Source: Prosthecobacter sp.
GTDB lineage: Bacteria > Verrucomicrobiota > Verrucomicrobiia > Verrucomicrobiales > Verrucomicrobiaceae
Length of the DNA: 60,475 nt
Direction: 5' to 3'
Assembly: GCF_014879935.1 (NCBI RefSeq)
Contig: NZ_JACSRD010000204.1
Coordinates: 1-60,475 of the forward strand
In this document: piece by piece, positions 23,701-35,700 of the stretch
Position numbering within the stretch: position 1 is the stretch's first letter
Layout of the letters: each line of letters starts with the position of its first letter
Notes under the pieces: generated by a model
Seen by the model: the letters and a program-made list of their open reading frames with translations, nothing else
Told to the model about the DNA's origin: nothing
Databases searched by the model: none
Position numbers and translations under genes: made by a program

Positions 23701-26700
23701 AACAGGAACTTCTGCGACAGGTTCCGTGTCCATTAACGGCACTGAAAGGCTCAGCGTTGGAGCTGGGGGCATCACCGTTCAGGCTGGCTCCGGGGTGCAT
23801 ACCATTGGCTCCGGTGTTTCCCTTCGATTGACGGCCAATCAAACGTGGAACATTGCCAATGCAGTCACCAACGGACTTAACGTGGATGCGTTGGTCAGTG
23901 ACATTGGCGCGGGAATGTCCATCACCAAATCGGGAGTCGGAACACTGAAGCTTAATAACACGGCCAACACTTACCGCGGCGCCACTCGCATCACAGCTGG
24001 AGTGCTGGAAGCAGTGCGCCTTGCAGGTGGTGTGACAGCCAGCAGCATCGGCGCTGCCACTGCGGATGCCACGAACCTGGTGATCACCAACAACGCCAGC
24101 CTCCGGTACACGGGTTCCGGGGACATCACCAACCGTCTTTTCTCGATCGGAACAGGGGGCGGGACCATTGATGCCGATGGCACGGGAGCCCTGGTGTTCA
24201 ATGGCATTGGAGCCATGCGCTTTGATGGCGTGACAACTGCACGAACACTTACGCTGCGAGGTGACAGCACGGCTGATAACACCATGATGGTGGCGGTTGG
24301 AAACAATACAGGCGCAACTTCTGTCACGAAAGCTGATGGTGGAACATGGATTCTCTCCCCTGGCAATGGTCTTGCCTCAGTGAATGGCATCATCAATGGA
24401 ACGACGACTGTGGTGGCAGATGCCAGTGGTCTCGTGGTCAACCAGCTTCTCACAGGGGAAGGCATCAAGCCGGGTTCATACGTGGTTTCGATCGCCGGAG
24501 ACGGACTGAGCTTCACCATGAACCAAACCAGCGAGGCGATGGCTCCTGCGGACACGGCCCTTCTCAACCTGCCCGGACACTCGCTTACGGTGGGGGCCAC
24601 AACAGACTTTCAGGGCAATCCGGATCCCAATGGTGAGTACACCGTGACAGTTGTCGCCGGTGACAATGTCACCATTTTCAAACCTGCGGAATCAAGCCGC
24701 AACATCGCATTTGATGCCGCTGCCGGAAATGGTTACACTGGTGCAACCACCATCACGGGAGGTGTTCTGAGCATCACAGATATCAAGAATGGCGGCATTG
24801 CCAGTGCGATTGGAGCCTCCACAAACGCCGCAGCCAATCTGGTTATCAATGGCGGCACGCTGCGTTACACTGGTGAAGGTTCCAGCACCAACCGTCAGTT
24901 CAACCTCGGAACGACTGGCGCGATTGACGCATCTGGCACGGGGGCGCTGGTGTTTTCCAATAGTGCTGGTTCAATGGGCTTTACGAGCACCGCAGCCCGA
25001 ACACTGACGCTGACCGGGACAAGCGACTCGTCGCTCATCAACACCATGTCCTTGTTGATCGCGAACAGCGGCACCAGTCCGAATCTGACGTCTTTGACCA
25101 AGGCTGGCAGCAATACGTGGGCGCTGACCCGACTCAACACCTACACTGGTCCCACCACAATCACGGGCGGTGTGTTGCAGGTGGCCAATCTCGCGAACAT
25201 CGGAGCCAACAGCAATATTGGCGCCGGGATCTCGACCAACAATACGACGAATGCGGCCAGCCTCGTCCTCAATGGAGGGACGTTGCGCTACACAGGTGCC
25301 AACGTGACATCGAATCGTCTTTTCACTCTGGGAGTGGGGGGCGGCACAATCGAAGTCACTGGTACCGGAACGCTGACTCTGAATAATTCAGGCAGTATGG
25401 CATTCACCGGGTCGGGCGTCCGTGCGCTGACGCTTGCCGGCACGCAGACTGGAAACAACACGCTGGCAACCATAGTTGGTGACAGCGGTGGTGCGACCAG
25501 CCTCATCAAAAACGGCACTGGCAACTGGATCATCACTGGCGTCAACACCTACTCTGGAACCACCACAGTGAATGGAGGCATCCTACAGGTGGGAACGTCA
25601 GCCACTCACCGCACAGGTTCGGGAGGCCTGGTGGTGAACAGCGGAGGCAGTCTTGCGGGCACTGGTATCATCAATGGAACCTCCGGGACCGTCGGCAACA
25701 ACTTCCTCGACGGCACCAACCACGTTATCAACAGTGGTGCTTTGCTCACTCCTGGCACCAACTTCGGGGCAGATCGAAGCACGCTGACTTTCAATGGCAA
25801 CCTCGCGTTGAACGACGGTTCGTCATCCATATTCCAAATCAACCAGTCCACTCTGAACGGTGGTTCTGGGCTCCTTTCGGCGCTGGCCACGGGGACGTAT
25901 GACACCACAGGCGGCTATCGTGAGTTGAATGTCGCTGCATGGGATGCGGCTGCGGTCACCGCTGGCCGGCACGACTATCTTCAGGTGAATGGCATGCTGA
26001 CACTCGGTCAGCACACTTTCACCGTGTTGGACATCAACAACTACCTCACCCAGGCTACGGCGTCAGGCAAGGCGCAGAGTGGAGACATCTTCAATCTCGG
26101 CAAATGGCTCGACCTCAGCGCACTGTCCACATTCGATGTGGGTGAAAACTACCGCACCGGTGGTTCGGGTGGCGGGAATTTGATCCTACCCACCTTGGGA
26201 GGGGGGTTGGTCTATGACGTCAGTCAATTCAGCCAGTATGGAATCATTCTGACCATCACCAAGCCAGGGGTGATTCCTGTGTTGATGAACTCTTTCAACA
26301 CCGACCGTAACGCCTCATGGAATCTTGCCGCCAACTGGAGGCCTTCTTCCATTCCAAATTCGATCGGGGCGATCGTCAGCATGACCAACAATGTGTCTGC
26401 CTTCACATCTGCCACAGGTGGTGCGCACGCAACGATCACGCTGGATGGTAACAAAAAGGTGGGCATCCTCACCATTGGCGACCAAAATAACACCCATCAT
26501 TTTGAGATCGTCAGAGGGGCTGGAACAGGCAGTCTGTTCTTCAATAATGGCGACTATGGCCGTGCCTTGCTCAGCAAGGTTCAATCCAACAGCACTACTG
26601 TGGCCGTGGACATGATCAGTGCTCCGGTTGTTCTCGAGAGCAATTTGCGGGTGAATGTGAACTCGGGCGGCGCGACAGCCCGCATGGACATCAGCGGCGT

Positions 26701-29700
26701 CATTTCGCAGGTCACAGGTTCCAGCCTGGGCATTGACTTCATGGGGGGAGGGCGAGTGACGCTGAGCGGCCAGACCGCCAATAGCTACACCGGGCTGACA
26801 ACAGTGTTCAACAGGGGCTTTGGTGATGCCGGCAACCCGCAGCTTGTTCTTGCCAAGACCACCAGCGTGATCAGCACAACGCCGATAGGCACTTCCCAGC
26901 AGGTTTCTAATGCCACCACGTCCGCCAACAGCACCACAGTCACACTCACCAGTGGTAACACCAACAACTTCTACGTGGGCATGCCAATCTCCGGCAACGC
27001 CAATATTCCACCCGGCGCTGTGGTCACGCAAATCAACAGCACCACTCAGTTCGTCATCTCTGTGGCTGCCTCGACGGCGGGAACCAGCGTCTCGACGACA
27101 TTTGATACGCGGCGAACGGTGAATGTGACCAGTTCCACTGGCATGTATGCCGGAATGGTGATCAATGGTCACCCCAGTATCCCGGATGGAACAGTCATCC
27201 AGGCAGTCAAGAACCAGACCCAGATCGTCATTTCTGCTGATGCCACTGGCAATGCGGCGAGCAATGCAACATACGGTAGCTATGTCGCAAATGGTGCCAT
27301 CCTGGGTGACCTCAAGATCGGTAACGTCAGCATGGGAGGCACAGGAAGCGCGGTTGTCCAGCTTGGTGCCAGCGAGCAGATAGCAGATACCTCGCTGATT
27401 CGGTTCGACGCCGGGTTCGGTGGTAATTCCACCGGCAACAACGGCAACAACACTTATTTCAAGTTAATGGGCTTCACGGAGACTGTGCGCGGGTTGTCGG
27501 ATTTTACGGCCAGTGCGGTCGTTGAAAACCTCGAAGGCGAAAACCAATCCGCCAACGGCACGCTTATTCTTAACTCCAGTGGCACGAACTACTACAACGG
27601 CTTCCTTCGCGATCGCGCCAATAACACCGGCACGGGCGTGCTGAGCCTGGTGATCGGAGGGGACGGCACCCAGGTGCTTGCTCTTGGCAATATCAGTTAC
27701 AGCGGCAGTACTCTCGTCAATCCGGGGGCCACGTTGGTGCTTGAAAGCGCCACGAGTTTTGGAAACGGAGTCGGCAGCGCAGCGAACACAGCCATTGGTT
27801 CACGCACGATCGGCAACAACGGCACGCTCGGCTTCCGCATCAACAATGGAGGCACGTGGAATTTCAACCGCATCGTGTCGGGATCCGGCGGAATGTTCCG
27901 CGACGGAGGAAACGGCACTCTGAATCTGAATTTCAACGGATCGGCTATCTCTACGTATGTCTCAGGCAATACCACGGTGACTGTTGCGAGCACCGTTGGA
28001 TTGACGCCCGGAATGAGCGTTGCAGGAACAGGCATTCCCGCCGGCTCGGCAATCAAGCAGATACTTAGCGACACGACGTTTGAACTGTCTGCTGCTCCGA
28101 CAGCCGACGGCACAAACACGGGATTGACCTATGGAGCAGGAACAATTGCCACGAGCACATTCAACACCAGCGGGACGACCGTCACGGTCGGTTCGACCGG
28201 CAATTTGAAGGTTGGGCTGAGTGTTGCTGGTGATGGAATTCCAGCGGGGGCCTACATCGAGCAGATTCTCAGTGGCACGACGTACCGCTTGTCTGCCACG
28301 CCGACTGGCAATAAAACAAACGTCTCTTTGGTTTACGGAAGTTCACAGATTGGCGGTGGATTCTCCGTGGTGAACGGCGGTGCCACCAACTTCAACTCGA
28401 CCACGGTGGTCTCCAGCGGTTTCTCCGTGCTGGGTATCGAAAACCTCACAACAGTAAATTGGGGATCACCGGTTTATGTTGTCTCAGGCGGATTGAGACT
28501 TCAGGGTACTGGTGATAACATCACCAACGGGGCCATTCTCAACGTGAATTCTGCCAGCACGGTGGCTGGAACAATCGACGTCCTCGCCGCCGACCTGCGT
28601 CTTGCCAATGGTGGTTCTATTGCTGGTGCCACGACTGTGACGATCGCTGGCAGCGGCAGCACAGCCGGTGGAAACGCTGCGACACAGCAAGGGCTTAACA
28701 TCACCAACACAGTTGATGCAAACAATGGCAACCGTCTCAACGACTCAGCAGCCATTGTGCTAAATGCCGGGCGCATGACTTTGGTGGGCAATGGCACGGG
28801 TGGCGCTGGGACATTCTCCGAGACTGTGGGGCAATTGTCCCTCGCCGGCGGGTCTAATCTTGTTTACAGCCTGGACAACAACGCAGCATCCAACACAATG
28901 ACTTTTGCAAGCTTCGGCACGCGGGCGGCAGGGTCGATGGTTGTCTTTGACACTGTCACCGGATCGACGACCACAGGCACCATTGCCTTCAGCAGTTCGC
29001 CCACGCTTGTGAACAACATCATTGGTGGTTGGGCGGTGAGAAACACAGTGAATTCAAATGTCGTTGAACGTGAGTGGGCAACGATGTCAGGGGGGCTTGT
29101 TGTGCCGCTCCCGGATTCCAGCTATAGCATCACGTCGAGCACGACCTCGTCGGACTCCTGGGTATCCAGCCAGAATGTCAAAGTGACAGGTTTCAATCAG
29201 GTGCTCACTTCCAGTCGCACCATTCATTCATTGAACCTGCAGGATACTGGTGGGCGCACAATCACCCTCAATCCGGTGACATCGGGTGCGGAACGCAGCC
29301 TCACGATCAACAGCGGTGGTATCATATCGGCTCTCAATACTCACACTATTGCTGGTGGAAAGCTGATCGCGGGCACTCATGCCGGCTCGTTGAACCCTTA
29401 TGAGTTGGTTGTTTATACTCCGAGCAACACCCTGAACATCACCAGCGTGATTGCTGACACCACCACACGGCTGACGGGCACTTCAAGCGGAACAGAGGTG
29501 GTCACCGGCCTGTCCAACACCGCAGGGTTGATCGTTGGGATGCGTGTTGTGTCACCGGGCGGTTTCCAAGGTGCCGCAACGATCGTGTCGATTGACTCGG
29601 CCAGTCAGATAACCCTCGATCAGGCGGTCATTGCTGGGACTGGACTGGCCTTTGATTTCATCCAGCAGTCCACGAAGTTGGTGAAGGCTGGTGCGGCTAC

Positions 29701-32700
29701 ACTCGTGCTCAATCCAACTTTGAGCATTGGTACAAACGGTCTCCTGAATCCAAACAGCTTCGACGTGACTTTGGCGTCGGGTTCCTTCAACACAGGGGTC
29801 GTCGTGGGAGCGGCGGTCACCGGTTCAGGCATCGCTCCTGGCACTACGGTGGTCGCGCTCATAGGCAACAATGGCGTCCGGCTCTCGCAACAGCCGAATG
29901 CCGCTGTGTCGAGCACCCTTGCATTTACGCTGCCGAACAACTACACAGGCCGGACGTACATCAATGAAGGTGTGTTGCAGATCGCCCGGGAAAGCGATCT
30001 TGGTTTGAATCCCGGAACGTTTGTGTCAGACCAGTTGACCGTGAATGGCGGGATTCTGCGCGCCAGCACAGACTTGGTGTTCAATGATTCCAACCGCGGC
30101 ATCACAATCGGTGTGGCCGATGGTCTGTTCCGAGTGGCAGATAATCGGACTCTGACCCTCGGTTCAGTTAACACAATCACCGGCACTGATGGCAGGCTGA
30201 TCTTTGCTGCTGATGGCAGCAGCCGTGGGGTGTTGGTTATCGCAGGAAACAACAACTTGACGGGTGGCCTGGAAACAAGTGGCGACCAGCCTGCCACGAC
30301 GGGAACTCTTTCATCGACGTTCCTGAACGGCAGCACTCTGGTTACAGTGTCAAATACTGCCGGACTCGAGGTCGGGGCAACAGTGTCCGGTGAAGGCATT
30401 GCAGAAGGCTCCACCGTTGCAAGCATCATTGATGGCACGTCCTTTACCCTGTCCACTGCAGCCGTTGGCAATGGAACCAACGAGGGGCTTGTTTACAGCG
30501 GTTTCAACACCATGAAGCTGACGGGCAACAACACCATTGGCTTCATCCGGCTGCTGGGTTCGAACATCGCGCTTTTGGGAAATAATACTCTCACAAGCAA
30601 CATCCTGATAGCCAACGGCACGCTGCGCCTCGGTGGAGATAACGAATTTGGTGGCACACTGACCGTGAACAGCGGCAGCGCCAGGTTTGAGAGCAATACC
30701 GGGCTTCGTAGCGACTCAGGCTACAGCATGCGGAACAACGGGACGATTGATCTTAATGGTTTCTCCACCACCGTGGCGAGTGTGACTGGTAGCGGCACGA
30801 TTACCAACAATGCCGCCTTCGGCACTGTTTCCGTCCTCACTGTCAATTCCTCCGACAGCTTCACCTACGATGGTGTGCTTTCCAATGGTGACAACACGGG
30901 CGGCATGCTGGCACTTACAAAGTCGGGGAATGGCATCCTGACGCTTGCTTCAGTGAACAGCAGTTACAGTGGTCCGACCGTCATCAATGGTGGGGGGATC
31001 CGTGTGGCCCAACTTGGGTTTGGTGGTAACGTCAGCAGCCTTGGCGCAGCATCTAATGCAGCGGCTAATCTTGTGTTGAATGGAGGATCTCTGAGGTTCT
31101 TTGAGAACACTTCATCATTTACAGATCGCTCGTTCACTCTTGGGACTGGCGACAGTGCGGGGGCAATCATTGCCGATGGCTCCGTCATTGGTGCGGTGCT
31201 CACGTTTGGTTTCAATGGATTGTCGCCTGCCGTTGAATTCATCGGTTCTGGAAGCCGCACACTAACTCTGGGCGGTGCCAATCGCGGCAATAACTTGTTC
31301 AACCTTGCACTGGGAGATGGAGAAGGCGGATACACTTCGCTCAACAAGATTGGCAACGGCACCTGGGTGCTTGGAACGGCCAGTTCTTACAAAGGTGAAA
31401 CCTTGGTGACCGCAGGGATTCTCGCAGCCACGGTGGACGGTGCATTCGGGGCGGCCGGGGGGGCAGGTGTCATCGTGGCCGGCGGTACCGACGGGATTGT
31501 ATCTTTGGGCACTCGCAATGCCACGGTTGATCTTCGAAATGTCGCCTACAACACGGTGCAGACCATGTACCTCTCTGGAGGCACGCTTGCAACGACCACG
31601 GGCACGAGTTCTTGGGCTGGTCCAGTGTTCGCCACCGCCAACTCCATCATTTCGGTGCAGCAGGGCGCCAGCCTGGAGATCAAAGGAACGTTCGGCGGCG
31701 CCGCAGCGATCAACCAGTTAGGCGAAGGCACTCTGATCCTGTCGGGTCAGGCTGATCCAACAACGCGCAACAGCCTCACGAGTGCAGTGGTGCCTAATCA
31801 CACTGTCCAAGCAGGCACGTTGAAGCTGGATTATTCCACCAATAACCAAAGCAAGCTGTCAGACACCGGTGCGCTAGTTCTTGGTGGCGGACGCTTGGGT
31901 GGGATTTTGGAACTCGCATCCTCACTCGATGCAAACAACCACGTGGAGATTGTTTCAGGCGTCTCCCTGGGTGCTGGTGCGAACAAAATCATCCGAACAA
32001 GCGGCCTCAACAAACTTCGCATGAATGGTATCAGTCGCAGCACAGGCGCGACTCTCGATTTTAGCGCCAATGACATTGCGAGCACCGATACCAACAACAC
32101 CAATGGCATCATCGGTGGCTGGGCGACTGTTGCCGGCTCGACTTGGGCGGTGAAAAGCACATTCAATGAAGCAGGTGCTGACACGGGAAGTTCAACTGGT
32201 GCTGATCTTCTGATTCGTGGACTGACTGCATACACAAACACAGGGGCGCTGCCTGGTCCTCTTTCAAATGACTGGGCTGTGAATGCAAATATGGATGTGA
32301 TCGGGAACAGTATTCAGGATACACGCACGGCGAATACGATCCGCTTCAACAACACTCCATCTGTTTCAGGCAACAGCCTATACAATGTGACATTGACGGG
32401 AGCCAATGTGATCCAGGCAAGTGGCATGCTCGTCACGGCCAACATGGGGGCTCATTCCGCTTACCTCGGAGGCACAGGATCTCTCAGCGGTGGCGCTGGT
32501 TCTAACGCCGACCTCCTTATCATCCAGAACAACACGGGCAGCGGAGTGCTGGACATTGGGGTCACGATAGCGAATCTGGCCCCGACAGGGCGGAATGGCA
32601 CGGTAACTAGCGGCACGAACACAATCACGGGAGTCAGTTTGGTTGGACTTGCTCCTGGTGTTGTGGTCACCGGTTCGGGGGTGAATGCCACAATCAACAC

Positions 32701-35700
32701 GATCACAGTCACTGATGCGGTTAATCAGATCGGCACGCTTACGATGAGTGCCAATTCTTCAGCCGGAAGCGGCACGTTGACGGCGCTCAGTTTCAATCCA
32801 GTGGTGAATGGTCTTGATAAGACGGGCCTGGGGAATTTGATGCTCTCCGGTATGAACACCTATACGGGTGTCACCACACTCAATGCGGGCACAACCACCA
32901 TCAAGACGTTTGCGGTGCAAGGCTTCGCGGCGAATCAGCAGTTGATATCGTTTGCTCCGTCCCTTGGACGAAGTCTGAACGTTGACACCACTGGATTGAC
33001 CATCGGGCAGAGCGTGACCGGAGCCGAGCTTCCAGCCGGGGTCACGATCACGGCGATCAGTGCCATAACCCCCGCCGGGGTCAGCACCGTTACTTTGTCC
33101 AATGGTGCGTTAGTCACGGTTGACGGAGCCAGTCTGACCTTTGGCAGCAACATCACGGGCAGGACGGGTGCCATCTCCGCGACAACCACCAACGGTAGCG
33201 CGACGGTCACTGTTCCTAGTGGCACAGCAGGACTCAGCATCGGCCAGGTTGTTTCTGGCACCGGTATTCCAACAGGGTCAACAGTGACAATTCTCTCGAT
33301 TGTCAACGGCACCCAAATCACCATAGGCGTGAGCGGTACTCCCATCAACGCGAACCAGTCAGTGACGAGCAATCTCACCTTTGGTGATCCTGCCCTGTTT
33401 TCTGGCACTCGTGCTGCGAACACTCAGAGCGGTGCTGTCATTGTTGTCGGCAGCACACTTGGAATGACGGTTGGACAAGGCATCTCGGGGAATGGCATAC
33501 CTTCCGGTTCCACTATTCTGCGCATTCTCGATGGATCCAGAATTGAGATTTCGAACCCCGTCACGGCCACTGGGCAGAACAATCTGACCTATGCACTGGT
33601 CTCCGGAAGCATTGGTGCGACACTGCTTTCCACAACAAGCAGTGGCAGCACCACCGTGAATATTCCGTCTGGAAATAGCAATAAGCTCAGTGTTGGTCAG
33701 GCGGTCTCCGGCCCGGGCATTCCCGAAGGCGCGGTCGTGACTGCGATTCTTAGCGATACTCAGATCGAGATTTCTGTGCCTGCGATTTACTCCGGTGCCA
33801 ACAACTTGGTTTTTGCTGGAACCGCCAGTGGACTCGGCGCTTCTGGGAACGCCACTGGCAACCTGGTGTTCAACGGGGGCATCCTCCAACACAACGGCAC
33901 CAATGCCAGCACCGACCGTGGATTTACCATCAACCAGCCAGCCATTCTGGACATAGGCAATGCTTTCACTGTGCTCACCTGGGGCGGCAATTACGCAACA
34001 CCGGCCACCGAGGAGTTTTACACGATCACAAAACGCGGTGAAGGAACCTTGGACATGCGAGGAACGGCTTTCGGGGGCTACGGTCTTGAGGGGATGACAG
34101 TGGAAGACGGGACCTTGCGTCTGTCGCCAGCTTTCAACGACCAATACGTGCGCAACGATGTCGGAGGGCTGATTCTGGCCGGTGGGGTGCTGGAGCTTCA
34201 GAGTGTGACCGGACGGACCACAACTCAGAACATGATCGGCACTCTTCAGGTGCTCGAAGGAGCGTCAGTTGTGCGCGTGATCGGCAGTATCGCGGACAAC
34301 ACATTCTCCTTCCTTAACCTGCAAGACGTCAATAACCCGTCAGCCGTGACGATGGAAAAAGCAGGCACGGTTCTTTTTGATGTTCAGGGTGGATCCGCGA
34401 ATGCCCGTGTGGCGCTGGCTGGACGTGCTCTCATCGATGTGGGCGTGATCATTCCTCGTTTCACATTCACCTTCCGGGATCCACTGAATCCAGGCGTCAA
34501 CGACTTCGGTTTTGTTGACCCCTCAACTTCTTTGATCACTGGATCAGACATCAAGGGTGCGCATGACTTCATTTCTGACATTGCCTCCTGGAACGCAGTA
34601 AATAACGTTCATGACGGCGCCCTGCTTGAAGAGTCTTTCGTAGGTGCAACAATTGCGAATGCGGCTGTGAACACCATCTTGTTCTTCAACAGCGACTTCT
34701 CGACTGCTGGAGATACGGTTGCTTCCAACACATTGGTGACACGAGTTCCAGGTGTCGATCGCCTGCAGATCGGTCAGTTGGTGCGGGGAAGCGGTGTGCC
34801 GACCGGAGCAGTTATCACCGCCGTGGACACGAACGCCGCGACCATCAACTTGAGCAAGGCGCCCACCGTCACGGATAATACAGCGCCAACACTTTACGCC
34901 TTCGACAATGCGTTCCTGACCGGCAACATTGTGCAAGGCAGCAACATGGTGACCAATGTGACAGACTCGCGTCTTCGTGCAGGTCAGGTCGTCACTGGCA
35001 ATGGCATTCCGGACGCCATCGTGGCCACCAGTGGAACGACGACTGGAAGCAATTCAGTCACGCTCGCCGCTCCGAATCCAAATCTGACGGTGGGAATGCC
35101 GGTTGTCGGCGTGGGCATCCCATCGGGAACGGTGATTTCGGCAATTTCGGGAACCACCATCACGCTGTCTGCCAGCGCATCGGTCACTGATCCTTCGGCC
35201 ACTTTGACTTACGGAGGGGCACGTATTGTTTTCGTCGATACGTTCAACAACACCATTTATCTGAGCGAAAACGCAACTGCGACTGCTTCCAACGTCACAC
35301 TGTATTCCGAGTACCTGGCAGAGGTGCCGGCCGCTATGAACTCCAGTGTCGTCACCGTCACAGATCTCCTGACACTCAACGGTGGCGCGATCCTCCAGAC
35401 GACACATGTCGGCAATCATCGCAATTCGATCGTGGGCGGCATGCTCACCACCGGCCTGGTCAATACTGATGGAGTGAGTGCCGATCTCATCATTCACAAT
35501 TGGAACCCCAAGGCACCGCTCGTGATCTCCTCCAGCATCGTTAACAATGCTGCGTTGAACAGGATCGTGAACTTGGTGCAGACAGGGGATGGAACGACCG
35601 CGCTGTCTGGCAGCAACAGCTACACAGGAGCCACCTACGTCCAAGGCGGTGTCTTGCGCCTGGATTCGATTGGGGCGCTTCCTTCGAACAGCCATCTGCG

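Larger units (their letters stand above)
7525..35310 (+). repeat. Dispersed SGxGIPxGT beta-modules (about 25 copies) in the giant protein
   Basis: A module of 50-65 residues recurs throughout. Its pattern is a strand like TTVTVASTAGL, then VGMxVSGxGIPxGTxV, then xxIxDGTTFxLS, then xxATAxGT. Approximate positions of copies: 7525-7710, 8710-9230 (three), 11985-12400 (two), 12530-12740, 13375-13565, 17640-17820, 21495-21705, 23100-23320, 24375-24580, 26895-27300 (two), 27950-28355 (two), 29470-29660, 29755-29940, 30300-30500, 32590-32790, 32920-33825 (four in tandem) and 34690-35310 (three). The copies are divergent at the DNA level, so they are old rather than recent amplifications. Confidence 0.75.
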
